Positions 53,917 through 63,937 of a DNA stretch of 64,000 nucleotides are shown here, one piece after another; the stretch's first letter is position 1, and each line of letters begins with the position of its first letter. The DNA comes from an uncultured Flavihumibacter sp. GTDB taxonomy: Bacteria; Bacteroidota; Bacteroidia; Chitinophagales; Chitinophagaceae. Where the stretch lies: the NCBI GenBank assembly GCA_902168105.1, contig CABHOY010000041.1:124001-188000 (forward strand), given 5' to 3'. The notes beneath the pieces are model-generated. The model was not told the origin of the DNA. It did not search any database and saw only the letters and a program-made list of their open reading frames with translations. A program made the position numbers and the translations under genes.

Positions 53917-56900
53917 ATGCATCTTATTCCAACTATTCCGGGAGGATGGAACCCTAATGGTGAAGGGGTCTTCCATATACAACAGCAGCCTGGCGATATC
54001 GTCTTCCTGTCTGCAGCCGATACAGAGATACATTCCCTGAACAATGCGTACCGGGAGCTGTATGAATTGTCGGCCAGACCAGCGGCAGCAGGAGAACCTA
54101 CCCTGCCGTCCCTGCGTATCGCTAACCTCGTGTACCTCAAACAGGAGCTGACCATCGACAAGTATGTAGAGGAAGTGATCGGTGAAGCCAAACTGGTGAT
54201 ATGCCGGTTCCTGGGTGGTAAGAACTACTACCCTTACCTGTTCGAAGCAGTTAGCATTGCCTGTGAGCTAAAGAAGATCCCTGTACTATTCCTCCCGGGA
54301 TATGATGTACCCGATATTGAACTGCTGAACAGTTCTACTGTTGATCTCAATATTGCAGATACGGTCTGGAAATACCTTTGTGCAGGCGGCCGCCGAAACC
54401 ACCTGCAATGCCTGCAATACATCTTCCATACTTTCTTCGGACTTCCTTATTCATTTGAAGCGCCGCAACGGCTGCCGGACCTCTTCCTGTTCCATCCAGA
54501 AAGGGGGCTTGTCCTGCCGGGTGAAGAACATACGATCATTCCACAGGATGTACGGTCCGGAAATGCGGTCATTCTCGTATATCAGACACACTACCTGGCC
54601 GATAACCTTGAACCTGTATACTACCTTGCAGCGGCACTTGAAAAGCAAGGCATCAACCCGGTCATTGCCTTTGCAAGTAATCTCCGTGACCAGAGTACCT
54701 GTGATGAATTGTATCACCTGCTGAACAAGATAGCCACGCCCTTAGATGTGATTATCAATACCACCAGCTTCTCCATTAAATCATTACAGGATGATACAGA
54801 TGATCAGTTCATCTTCAGTAAGCTGAATATACCTGTTATTCAGGCCATCTTCGCCTCCTGTACAAAAGAGATCTGGCAGGAAAACCTGTTCGGCCTGACA
54901 CCAGCAGACGTAGCGATGAACATCGCCCTACCCGAGATAGACGGGCGGATCATCACTACGGCAGTTTCGTTTAAGTCTTCATTGGGAAGAGATGCACTGA
55001 CAGACTCAGACATCCTTAAATATACCACACATGAAGAAGGCTGCGACTTTGTAGTGGAATTTGCAAGACAATGGATAAGCCTCAGACGCAAAGAAAATAG
55101 TGACAAGAACATCGCCCTGATCATGCCGAACTACCCCAACAAGGATAGCCGCCTTGCGAACGGTGTAGGACTGGATACCCCCGCAAGTATCATAGAGATA
55201 TTGCACGCACTAAAAATAGCTGGTTATCATACAGGAGAGCTTGTTCCTGCCGATAGTGCAGAGCTCATAGAGCTGATCACCCATTACATCACCAACGATA
55301 CAGATACCGCTTTATACAGGCCTTACCAGGTGAGCCTGAGGATTGAACAATTCTACCGGCACTACAACGCCCTCGCGCCTGTGCTGAAACAGAAGATTGA
55401 ACAACAATGGGGCCGTCCGGAAGATTCGCCCAATTATAATGCAGATGAATTTATTATTCCGGGGTTCTTATTGGGTAATATTTTTGTCAGTATTCAGCCT
55501 GCCCGTGGTTATAACCAGGACGTTAAAGCAATTTATCATTCTCCCGATCTGCCGCCTACATATGCTTATCTCGCCTACTATTTCTGGGTGAATAATGTTT
55601 TTAGTGCAGATGCGGTCGTACATGTGGGCAAACACGGAAACCTGGAATGGCTTCCGGGCAAAAGCGTCGCCTTGAGCAGGGATACCTGTTTCCCCGCCGT
55701 ATTGTTAAATCCCATTCCGCATTTTTATCCCTTTATTATCAATGATCCTGGTGAAGGCACACAGGCAAAGAGAAGGAATCACGCTATTATTATTGATCAC
55801 CTGATCCCCCCTATGACAAGGGCGGAAAGTTATGGTGTGCTGACCAAACTGGAACACCTGATCGATGAGTATTACGATGCTTATAGTGTTGATCCCAAAC
55901 GGACGGCCGTCATCAAAACACAGATCACGCAACTGGTGCGGGAAGCCAATCTGGAAGCAGATCTGCAGTCGTCTGTAAAGGACATCGACGAACTGCTCGT
56001 TAAACTGGATGGTTATCTTTGTGAACTGAAAGAAGCACAGATCAGGGATGGTCTGCATATCCTCGGTAAGGCCCCTGAAGGAGAACAACTAACCGACCTC
56101 CTCGTAGCATTACATCGTGTACCTGCAGCAGGTAACATCGGCATTACACAGGCAATCGCCCGGAGCCTGAAACTATCGTTCGATCCTTTAAACTGTGAAT
56201 ACCAGGTCCCATTCGTAGCAGAGACACAGCATGCGGTATTTTCAACATGCAGGATAAATGGCGATGTGATCGAAGTGATCGAGCAACTGGCCAAAACATG
56301 GATCAGCAACCTGCTTGCCAACACTATTGAAACCACGCTCCCATCACTCCTGCCGGATGGTAAGCAATACCCGCTCATCGTCGAATACGGCAGGCTTATT
56401 ATCTACACTACACTACCCAAAATAAAAAGCACCAGCGGGGAGATCACGAATCTCCTCCAGGGACTGAACGGTTGCTATGTACCCTCCGGTAGTTCCGGTG
56501 CACCTACGCGAGGAAGGCTGGATGTATTACCCACAGGACGTAATTTCTTTTCTGTAGATGTACGAGCTATTCCTACACAAACTGCCTATAGCCTCGGTGT
56601 AAAGAGCGCAAATCTCATCATCGACCGGTATTTGCAGGAACATGGCGACTATCCCGAGTCAATTGGACTCTCTGTATGGGGCACCTCAACTATGCGTACC
56701 GGTGGCGATGACATTGCGCAGGCACTGGCGCTTATGGGAGTAAAACCAGTATGGCAAACAGCCAACAGGCGAGTAAGTGATTTTGAGATCATTCCATTGA
56801 TCACGCTGCGCCGCCCCAGGGTGGACGTTATGCTGAGAATATCCGGCTTCTTCAGAGATGCCTTCCCTGATGTTATCTCCCTGTTTAACGCTGCTGTAGA

Positions 56901-57723
56901 GAAGGTAGCCCAATTGGACGAGCCCTTTGAGCAAAACCCTGTCAGAAAGCGTTTCCTGAAAGAAAAACAGGAGTGGCAGTCCAAAGGACTGGATGAAGGA
57001 AAAGCACACAAGCGTGCTTTATTCAGAGTATTCGGTTCCAAGCCCGGTGCTTATGGAGCAGGTTTGCAGGCCGTGATCGATGAGAAGAACTGGCAATCCA
57101 GGGAAGACCTTGCGAAGGTATATATCAACTGGAGCGGTTATGCTTATGGCGCCGACCGTATCGGTGAATCAGCACATGAAGTGTTTGAAAAACGTTTGTC
57201 AGATATCCAGGTGGTGATGCATAACCAGGACAACAGGGAACACGACATCCTTGATTCCGACGACTATTACCAGTTCCAGGGAGGACTGGCAAATGCAGTA
57301 CAGACGATCAAGGGAGAACAACCTTCCATTTATTTCGGGGACAACGCACGTCCGGAAAATCCGAAGGTGAAGACTTTAAAGGAAGAGTTGTTGAAAGTAT
57401 ACCGGTCCCGTGTAGTCAATCCTAAATGGATCGGAGGAGTAAAACGCCATGGATATAAGGGAGCGTTTGAAATGGCCGCTACGATGGACTACCTGTTTGC
57501 CTACGACGCGACTACCGACCTGGTGGACGACTTTATGTACGAAGGCATTACACAGGCATATCTCTTCGACAATGACAACAGGCAATTCATAGAGCAGGTC
57601 AATCCCTGGGCGCTGAAAGATATGACCGAACGCATGCTGGAGGCAATCCAGCGGGGCATGTGGAAACACCCGGAGAAAGAAACGCTGGAACGCCTTCAAC
57701 AATTATTTATAGATCAGGAATGA
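53917..57723 (+). CDS. cobN: Cobaltochelatase large subunit CobN
   Basis: 1268 residues, normal for CobN. The diagnostic HVGKHGNLEWLPGKSVALS lies at about 569-587, followed by NPIPHFYPFIINDPGEGTQAKRR and IIDHLIPPMTRAESYG. Near the C-terminus TWGTSTMRTGGDDIAQAL-type sequence, YINWSGYAYGADRIG and NPKWIGGVKRHGYKGAFEMAATMDYLFAYDA complete the family pattern (read in pieces). It binds the corrin ring and, with an ATPase pair, inserts Co2+. Here the ATPase pair would be the ChlI- and ChlD-like products from earlier in the operon. It is the last gene of the B12 operon; its TGA abuts the stop of the convergent amidohydrolase gene, and no terminator separates them. Confidence 0.94.
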   Translation: MHLIPTIPGGWNPNGEGVFHIQQQPGDIVFLSAADTEIHSLNNAYRELYELSARPAAAGEPTLPSLRIANLVYLKQELTIDKYVEEVIGEAKLVICRFLGGKNYYPYLFEAVSIACELKKIPVLFLPGYDVPDIELLNSSTVDLNIADTVWKYLCAGGRRNHLQCLQYIFHTFFGLPYSFEAPQRLPDLFLFHPERGLVLPGEEHTIIPQDVRSGNAVILVYQTHYLADNLEPVYYLAAALEKQGINPVIAFASNLRDQSTCDELYHLLNKIATPLDVIINTTSFSIKSLQDDTDDQFIFSKLNIPVIQAIFASCTKEIWQENLFGLTPADVAMNIALPEIDGRIITTAVSFKSSLGRDALTDSDILKYTTHEEGCDFVVEFARQWISLRRKENSDKNIALIMPNYPNKDSRLANGVGLDTPASIIEILHALKIAGYHTGELVPADSAELIELITHYITNDTDTALYRPYQVSLRIEQFYRHYNALAPVLKQKIEQQWGRPEDSPNYNADEFIIPGFLLGNIFVSIQPARGYNQDVKAIYHSPDLPPTYAYLAYYFWVNNVFSADAVVHVGKHGNLEWLPGKSVALSRDTCFPAVLLNPIPHFYPFIINDPGEGTQAKRRNHAIIIDHLIPPMTRAESYGVLTKLEHLIDEYYDAYSVDPKRTAVIKTQITQLVREANLEADLQSSVKDIDELLVKLDGYLCELKEAQIRDGLHILGKAPEGEQLTDLLVALHRVPAAGNIGITQAIARSLKLSFDPLNCEYQVPFVAETQHAVFSTCRINGDVIEVIEQLAKTWISNLLANTIETTLPSLLPDGKQYPLIVEYGRLIIYTTLPKIKSTSGEITNLLQGLNGCYVPSGSSGAPTRGRLDVLPTGRNFFSVDVRAIPTQTAYSLGVKSANLIIDRYLQEHGDYPESIGLSVWGTSTMRTGGDDIAQALALMGVKPVWQTANRRVSDFEIIPLITLRRPRVDVMLRISGFFRDAFPDVISLFNAAVEKVAQLDEPFEQNPVRKRFLKEKQEWQSKGLDEGKAHKRALFRVFGSKPGAYGAGLQAVIDEKNWQSREDLAKVYINWSGYAYGADRIGESAHEVFEKRLSDIQVVMHNQDNREHDILDSDDYYQFQGGLANAVQTIKGEQPSIYFGDNARPENPKVKTLKEELLKVYRSRVVNPKWIGGVKRHGYKGAFEMAATMDYLFAYDATTDLVDDFMYEGITQAYLFDNDNRQFIEQVNPWALKDMTERMLEAIQRGMWKHPEKETLERLQQLFIDQE

Positions 57724-59700
57724 TCAACAGTCTATCGGTGAGGTGTCAATGTCATAATGTGATACGGGCACCTCATCATTTACTTTCCCGGCATCCACGC
57801 CGGGTATCCCTTCATCGCCCGGGTTTGAATAAATAACCATTGTCCTCGGATTGTCCTTTATATTTAAATACGTCCTCGGGTTAATTCTTGCGATCTGATC
57901 GAAATCTTCCTTCGATAATCCACCCATCATATCAGCCACCATGTTCTTATCCGACTTATGATTCCTTACCACAAAGAAGTCAGTGCCATACAACACCTTC
58001 TCTCTAAGGTGCTTGTTCTGCAATGTTTCTTTCAGCAAGGGCAGGATGGCGGCATCGTTATGCAGGATATAGCTGATATCTGCGTATACGTTCTTATACT
58101 GCAACATCATACTGCAAATGATAGAGTACCAGTCCGTATACCGCCAGATCTGTTCAGGCTTGCCTGGAGAAGGCTCCCCGTCCAGTCTTGTAAAGAACTG
58201 GATACCTTTATCAGGATGTTTGATCAACTGGCTGCTGTAATTGTATCTGTCCTTCTCAAAATACCGGCACCATTCATCATCACCACCGAAATGCCCCAGG
58301 CAGATCTTCAACGCACTCAGGTCATAAGTTAAGCCGGTATCTGTATATCCAAAGAGGGCTTTCACACGTGTTATTTCCTCCTGGCTGGCCACTTTCTTTA
58401 ACGCATCCCCGCCTATCAACTTGTGTAGCTGCCCTTTGTCCAGCAAACACAGAAAATTCATCGGATGAGTAAAATTGCTGCTAAAGTCTATATTCTTCGT
58501 TTGCGAAAGGACCAGCGGAACATATTCACTTTTAAGACTATCATGCTGCTCCCTTTGTTCATCCGTCTCAAAGCCATCCTTTACATCTTCGTTATCGTCA
58601 CTATCCCCTCCCATCGCCTGCTCAAATACCGGATGCTCATACCATTCTTCTTTTTTTCTCCCTCTATAAAAAATAGTTCCCCTGATACAATGTGTAAGTA
58701 TCGGAATATTATTGTCCGCCGCATATTTCCATAACGGAAGCAGTTTAATGTCGAATGGAAAATAACCTAAAGCAGGATAGATCTTGATGCCGCTGAATTG
58801 TTTATCTTCCAGGTATTCCCTGATAAAACAATCTTCCAGCACAACCTTATCACCCTCCTGTTTCCATTCAAAAAAAGGCTTATCTCCTTTTACAGATCTA
58901 TTTTCTTCCGCTACAGGCACACACCTTCTGGGGTCAACAAAAACGAAGGGAAAGAACGTCTTCTTATTTCTCTTCTTTTCTTTCATCTCTGCCAGCTCCT
59001 GCATCTGGTCACGATAACGGACACGGCTCTTCCCGGCAGCCATATGATCCATATCCATCGGTAGTACGACAAAACCTGTACCCTCGGGATACTGGGATCT
59101 CAGCTTTGAAAAGATCCGGGACTGCTGCCTGTGGAAGGCATAACGGCCTATATTCACATAACGCCCTATCATCTCTCTTGTCTGTTTGCCTGGTAACATT
59201 GCCACAAACTTCTTTAGCCCGCTGCTCATCCAGATCACCAGGTTCCGGATAGATGGGAAGAACAATAAAACAAATGCAACAAAACAACCCTGCAGGAACT
59301 TTCCTTTTATTGGTAACATAAAAGGTGTGAGCCATACATACAACCGGTCCGTTAATGACGACAACCAGTTCCCTTCAGGCAATACTGCCGGCAATAGTTC
59401 ATTTAATAAAAAAAGTGTCTGAAAGAAAAGATAATATTCAAAGATGGTATTGATCGGCCAGCATTTATTGTAGATCCTGTTCACAGCAGTAAATCCTCTG
59501 CGAAGCTTTTTGAACCAGAAGGTGTAAGGTATTCTTGCAGGCCACTTGTACCACCAGCGAAAAAAGCCTACAATAAGTTTAAGCGAAATAAAATAGTGAA
59601 ATGGCTCCGGTACAAAAGTGCGCGCTAAAAGAGGAGGCACATGATCTCCGGTGAAGACATGCGTATGGCAATTGATGATGGGGTATTTTTCATCCTGCAT
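57724..59700 (-). CDS. Amidohydrolase-like protein with inserted membrane helices
   Basis: 658 residues. It starts YPIINCHTHVF with the metal-binding HxH (12-14). Further amidohydrolase_2 motifs are spread out: SGIKIYPALGYFP, PILTHCIRGT, LKICLGHFGG and VLYGTDFFV with the late Asp. Between the first motif and the rest lies an insertion of roughly 170 residues with several hydrophobic segments (IFEYYLFFQTLFLLNELLPAVL, GCFVAFVLLFFPSIRNLVIW), unusual for this TIM-barrel family. The protein probably hydrolyses or decarboxylates an unknown substrate while attached to the membrane. It diverges from the ferritin-like/LodA operon, suggesting a possible functional link. Confidence 0.7.
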   Translation of the reverse strand: MQDEKYPIINCHTHVFTGDHVPPLLARTFVPEPFHYFISLKLIVGFFRWWYKWPARIPYTFWFKKLRRGFTAVNRIYNKCWPINTIFEYYLFFQTLFLLNELLPAVLPEGNWLSSLTDRLYVWLTPFMLPIKGKFLQGCFVAFVLLFFPSIRNLVIWMSSGLKKFVAMLPGKQTREMIGRYVNIGRYAFHRQQSRIFSKLRSQYPEGTGFVVLPMDMDHMAAGKSRVRYRDQMQELAEMKEKKRNKKTFFPFVFVDPRRCVPVAEENRSVKGDKPFFEWKQEGDKVVLEDCFIREYLEDKQFSGIKIYPALGYFPFDIKLLPLWKYAADNNIPILTHCIRGTIFYRGRKKEEWYEHPVFEQAMGGDSDDNEDVKDGFETDEQREQHDSLKSEYVPLVLSQTKNIDFSSNFTHPMNFLCLLDKGQLHKLIGGDALKKVASQEEITRVKALFGYTDTGLTYDLSALKICLGHFGGDDEWCRYFEKDRYNYSSQLIKHPDKGIQFFTRLDGEPSPGKPEQIWRYTDWYSIICSMMLQYKNVYADISYILHNDAAILPLLKETLQNKHLREKVLYGTDFFVVRNHKSDKNMVADMMGGLSKEDFDQIARINPRTYLNIKDNPRTMVIYSNPGDEGIPGVDAGKVNDEVPVSHYDIDTSPIDC

Positions 59701-59757
59701 GACAATCTGTTTAATGGGGTCCCTGATATAAGCAATATAAAGGTATTTCTATCACCG

Positions 59758-59783
59758 GAAAATACAAAGTAGTTTGTATTTTC
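59758..59783. promoter_or_regulatory. 11-bp inverted repeat, candidate operator
   Basis: GAAAATACAAA (59758-59768) and TTTGTATTTTC (59773-59783) are perfect reverse complements around GTAG. The site lies 58 bases before the amidohydrolase ATG and 48 bases before the plus-strand -33 box, well placed for a regulator of both divergent units. Confidence 0.4.
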
Positions 59784-59830
59784 TACTGGTGGTCAGTTAT
59801 ATATGTTTTATCCTGCATTTAAAATTTCAT

Positions 59831-59862
59831 TTTGACAGCTCAAAAAAAAGTCTTTAACTTTA
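59831..59862 (+). promoter_or_regulatory. Promoter of the ferritin-like/LodA operon
   Basis: TTTG (59831-59834), a 20-base spacer and TAACTTTA (59855-59862), one base from TAnnTTTG, fit the Bacteroidota -33/-7 layout. It implies a 5' leader of about 150 bases before the ATG at 60018. The rest of this 317-base gap shows no gene. Confidence 0.45.
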
Positions 59863-60017
59863 AAAGACCTCGAATTGACCGGCGAGAATTAAAACACTAT
59901 TACAAAGCAGACAAAATAACTATTACAGAACAAGTCATGTGAACCGCAATTTTGCTGGTTAAGGTTGCTATTTTTTCATTCCACACCAACTCACCATTAT
60001 CCTAAACACCACTGATC

Positions 60018-61544
60018 ATGCAACGTAATTTTCAACGTTACCTCGGACCCGTATTCAAAAGAGCACAACTCAATCAACTCAGAACGGAAGCCTTAAGGTC
60101 CGCCCAGTTTGAAGGAAAGGGTATCCAGTCCATGGAATATTCCACCTTCGAGACAGATGAAGCCCCTATTGTTATTCCTCCGGAATTTAACGGGAAGGAC
60201 TATGTTTCGTTCCTCTTATGCATCGATGCGGAGATCGAGCATGGCCTGATGTTACAGTACCTGTATGCCGCCTACAGTCTCGGTGGACCGCAGATCCCGC
60301 CCGACTACCAGGACAGTATCCGTGCTGCACAGGAAGTCATCCTGGGTATTGCAAAAGAAGAAATGGGACACTTCATTTCCGTACAGAATGTATTAAAGCT
60401 GATCGGCGCGCCTTTACATTTCGAAAGACAGGACTATCCCTGGGATACGCCTTTCTATCCTTTCCCATTCAAACTCGAACCCCTGACCCTGCAGTCGCTG
60501 GCGAAATATGTATACGCAGAAGCGCCACAGAGCTGGCTGGACAGTGATGATGCCGATGCACAAAAGATCGTCAAGATGGTGAAAGATGAAGTGCCGCACC
60601 CCAATACAGTAGGCGCTTTATTTGAAGTGCTCCTTAAACTGATCAACGATCCCACCAAAATTCCTGATGACGCCTTTCAGGCGGATACTTATCCGCAACA
60701 GGCTAAGTTTGACGAATGGGGTCGCGGTTACCAGGGGGGGCAACGTGGTAATACGATGGGAGCCGGTATGGCTGGCGCTCCGGATGTATTGGTCATGCCA
60801 TTGGCCAGCAGGGACGACGCTTATAATGCCCTTTCCGAAATAGCAGAGCAGGGTGAAGCAGCCACTGCACCAGATAGTGACTCACCATCACACTTCGAGC
60901 GCTTCCTGAAAGTTTTTAAGCTACTTGAGGGAATAACGGATACGCCCGGTGTTAACTGGTCCTTTTCACGTAAACTGGCAGTCAATCCGGAGATACTCTC
61001 CAACACAGATGATCCTGATTCATCCCCTTCCGAAGGACAAACATCCGATGAAGAAGTGGACGTCATCACAAATGTGGAAGCGCAGAACTGGGGGCACCTG
61101 TTCAATATCCGCTACCGTATGCTGTTGAATTTCCTCACGCATAGCTTTGTGCTGGATAATGGTTACAACAATGTAGGCGCTATTTCTCCGCGTGGTATGA
61201 TCATCAACTCCACCTTCGGTGAGATGTATAATCTGCGTAGCATTGCGTCAGTAATGGTACAGTTGCCGTTGCTTGAGAATCCTGGCCCTATCGACGAAAA
61301 CACCAAATTCGCAGGCCCTCCTTTCCTGGTGCCTTATTCCCTGCAGCTGCCCACAGGCGAACATAACAGGTGGCGCGCACATCAGGATCTCATAGAAGCG
61401 TCGGACCCAATTATCCGTACGCTGTTGAATCAGTCGAAACCACACAATCACCGTTACCTCTATTCGCTCCTTGAAGCAGATGCGAAACTGTTACAGGTAA
61501 TCCAAGAGCTCACAGCGGCCTGCAGCTGTACCACTAACCAGTAA
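60018..61544 (+). CDS. VioB-type ferritin-like domain protein
   Basis: 508 residues. The ferritin-like domain (PF12902 type, as in VioB and RebD) lies at about 60-170. Helix one has DAEIEHGLMLQYLYAAYSLGG (E72, E74, H75 candidates). The next long helix has GIAKEEMGHFISVQNVLKLIGAP with E115-x2-H118, an ExxH metal-ligand pair. YPFPFKLEPLTLQSLAKYVYAE follows, as in VioB. The rest is mixed, with a Ser/Asp-rich linker near 330-350 and a helical end containing CSC. VioB/RebD couple amino-acid-derived imines; this shorter protein lacks their other regions. Its partner here is a LodA-like oxidase encoded 11 bases downstream, so oxidation of an amino acid or peptide side chain is plausible. No signal peptide. 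Confidence 0.8.
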   Translation: MQRNFQRYLGPVFKRAQLNQLRTEALRSAQFEGKGIQSMEYSTFETDEAPIVIPPEFNGKDYVSFLLCIDAEIEHGLMLQYLYAAYSLGGPQIPPDYQDSIRAAQEVILGIAKEEMGHFISVQNVLKLIGAPLHFERQDYPWDTPFYPFPFKLEPLTLQSLAKYVYAEAPQSWLDSDDADAQKIVKMVKDEVPHPNTVGALFEVLLKLINDPTKIPDDAFQADTYPQQAKFDEWGRGYQGGQRGNTMGAGMAGAPDVLVMPLASRDDAYNALSEIAEQGEAATAPDSDSPSHFERFLKVFKLLEGITDTPGVNWSFSRKLAVNPEILSNTDDPDSSPSEGQTSDEEVDVITNVEAQNWGHLFNIRYRMLLNFLTHSFVLDNGYNNVGAISPRGMIINSTFGEMYNLRSIASVMVQLPLLENPGPIDENTKFAGPPFLVPYSLQLPTGEHNRWRAHQDLIEASDPIIRTLLNQSKPHNHRYLYSLLEADAKLLQVIQELTAACSCTTNQ

Positions 61545-61555
61545 AAACCTACGTT

Positions 61556-63937
61556 ATGCAAACGCAAATCAAAGAGATCCGTATCCTTCCCCCCGTCGCT
61601 ATAGGCCGTCTTGGCGCATCTCCTACACCAGTGGACGCATATGATCTGGTAATTCCTGACGACAAGCCGCTTGACTTCAGGCAGATAGTACCACAGAAAT
61701 CATTAACCGTCAATTATGATCACACGCTCAGTGCCACTGTTCCCGATCAGATCATCTTTAAGGAAGCTCCTATCGGCGATTATCCAAACGGTTATATCCG
61801 TCCGGTAGCGCCTTTCCTGGAGCTCTTTGCCATTACTTCCGATGCGCCCGATCAACTTGTCCCTCTTACGGAGGCATTACTGGCAAATGCCGGTCTCTCG
61901 ATCAATAATATCAAATGGTCAGTCACTGTAGGCAACTTAAAACTCTTCCGCAGAACAGGCGATGCCAATGACAAGATCACCGCCACTGCAGAGGTTCCGG
62001 ATACCTACGCATATCCCCTGAATGGAAAGTGCCCGAACTTCTACGAAGGACAGGTACTGCCCCTGGGCGTAGTTCAATTCATCAAACCAACAGATGACTT
62101 TCCGGGATTAAGGCTCCGTTTTACGCCTGCTGCAGGTAAAGTATATGGTTCATCCAAACTGAGAATAGAAAGTGAAGGTGCACCGCCCACCGCGGACCCG
62201 ATCATCACGAAAGACAGTCAGGTGATATATAATTCCACTCCAGGCCACGGTACCTGGCAGGGATATACGGAATCGGATGATTTCAATCCGAACTACACGA
62301 TGCCGGCACAGATCTTCGCCGGTTATGGTACTGCAAATGGCGACCAGGTAAGCTGGGGCTACCTGGACGATGAATGCGATGGTATCGTTACGGCCTATCT
62401 GAAACAAAGCGACAACGATAATAATCCACTCACAGCTACCGCCCACATAGTGGCGGGACCTCCCGCATATGCGCCCGATATACTGCCTATCCGTGCCGTA
62501 TCAGATGAACTGGAACAGATCATCAAAGGTACTGCGCCCGACAAGGAAGTGCCTATCGAGGTAGCCGAAGAAGTGGTACGCCGCGCCTTCGAGTCCATTA
62601 CGCTCATGAACACCGCTGTCATGAACGGTAACCCCATCAATGGCAGGGAGAATGTGGCCAGTACCATGGTAAGACAGGATACCAATGATTTTGGACGCCT
62701 GTATGAGCCTATTATGGCAAGTTCCATAGTAGACAACCTGGCCCTTCGCACCCTGCATGAAAGAGTATTTAACGGACTAAGCTCCGGCGCCGCTACCTGG
62801 TTTGCTTCAGCGCTCCGCCAGCCTAACATGATCGGCGACCTCTCCGATTCGGAACGTCGTAAAATGCCGGGCCTCATGCGCGGTGCAGACGGCAGGGGGC
62901 TCACGCTGACCCACCGGATGATCAACAACGTTATCCAGGCAGCCGCTAATGCCATGTTCCAGAATAACGAAGACGGCGCTACGGAAGCACCTCCACCGCC
63001 ACCACCTCCTCCTGTTCCCGGCCAGCCGATAAAAGCAGATGACCTTATCTCACAGCTGCATTACCGTGGAGAAGGCAATCCTTACAGCGTATTGTCAAGG
63101 GCCGCTATATCCAATTGCTTCCCCGGCCTGGAATTCGACTTCAGGAACTTATGGCGGCATACCTTCCTGAATGTTACCATGAGTGAGAATGATAACTACG
63201 TACTCGACGATACCACCGGCAACAACCTGAAAGGCCGGCGCCTCGTAGCGGTAAACAATCAACCTACCATGGTCGCCGGCGTAGGACCTGTATTCCCTGG
63301 CGGAGACAGTGTATCGCTTCAGACCAAAGACAATCCGAACGGCGCTGCTTTCATGGAATGGTCTAACCTCATCGCCGGTTTCAATCTGCAAGCGGGACAA
63401 ACCGCGAAGGTACAGTTCACTGCAGGAGAAGCCACGCTGCCCGTGCTGGTTACAGTGAAAGATCTGGAGGACAAAACAAAATATCCGGAGTTCACACTTA
63501 CTGTCAATAGCTTCATGACGCCCAATACGGCGGCATTGTCGCCCACCATCGTTTCTCCCGGAGAATTAACACACGGTCTCTGCGCTCCATGGCAGAACGA
63601 TTACAGGGAATGCGCCTGTTACTATTGGGCTGCCAGCCGCCCTGATTATGTGAACGTGGTGCCGGGAGAGAATGGCCTGAGCAAAGGTGATATGTGGCTC
63701 GCCAAACGGCGTACAGGAAATTATGTTCCTGACAACCGCACCGATTCCCGCCTCTTTTCTTATGATGACCTTTTCAGGGACTGGCAGGGAGAGCTCAGCT
63801 TCATTATCAATGGGCGGGATGCAATAGCGTCTCCGTCAACGGCCGGTCAACAGGGAGATAACATTGCCCAGGGCAATGAAAAAGCAGCTAAGCCCGGAAC
63901 ACAAGTGCATCCGAATCCTTCACTAATTGACAAATAA
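61556..63937 (+). CDS. LodA/GoxA-like cysteine tryptophylquinone oxidase
   Basis: 793 residues. The opening IKEIRILPPVAIGRLGASPTPVDAYDLV is the LodA N-terminal signature (read in two parts). Near the end come NCFPGLEFDFRNLW (C521) and HGLCAPWQNDYRECACYYWAASRPDYV (C676, W679), the family motifs expected to provide the Cys and Trp of the CTQ cofactor; I infer C521 and W679. A run of eight prolines lies around 480. LodA and GoxA oxidise lysine or glycine, producing hydrogen peroxide, and need a flavoprotein LodB to build the cofactor. No LodB is visible in the window, unless it is the next, truncated gene. No classical signal peptide. The stop shares a base with the next ATG. Confidence 0.85.
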   Translation: MQTQIKEIRILPPVAIGRLGASPTPVDAYDLVIPDDKPLDFRQIVPQKSLTVNYDHTLSATVPDQIIFKEAPIGDYPNGYIRPVAPFLELFAITSDAPDQLVPLTEALLANAGLSINNIKWSVTVGNLKLFRRTGDANDKITATAEVPDTYAYPLNGKCPNFYEGQVLPLGVVQFIKPTDDFPGLRLRFTPAAGKVYGSSKLRIESEGAPPTADPIITKDSQVIYNSTPGHGTWQGYTESDDFNPNYTMPAQIFAGYGTANGDQVSWGYLDDECDGIVTAYLKQSDNDNNPLTATAHIVAGPPAYAPDILPIRAVSDELEQIIKGTAPDKEVPIEVAEEVVRRAFESITLMNTAVMNGNPINGRENVASTMVRQDTNDFGRLYEPIMASSIVDNLALRTLHERVFNGLSSGAATWFASALRQPNMIGDLSDSERRKMPGLMRGADGRGLTLTHRMINNVIQAAANAMFQNNEDGATEAPPPPPPPPVPGQPIKADDLISQLHYRGEGNPYSVLSRAAISNCFPGLEFDFRNLWRHTFLNVTMSENDNYVLDDTTGNNLKGRRLVAVNNQPTMVAGVGPVFPGGDSVSLQTKDNPNGAAFMEWSNLIAGFNLQAGQTAKVQFTAGEATLPVLVTVKDLEDKTKYPEFTLTVNSFMTPNTAALSPTIVSPGELTHGLCAPWQNDYRECACYYWAASRPDYVNVVPGENGLSKGDMWLAKRRTGNYVPDNRTDSRLFSYDDLFRDWQGELSFIINGRDAIASPSTAGQQGDNIAQGNEKAAKPGTQVHPNPSLIDK

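Noticed and set aside
57715..57730. Shared TGATCA at the cobN and amidohydrolase stops as a regulatory site
   Set aside because: It is simply two convergent stop codons back to back; no hairpin surrounds it.
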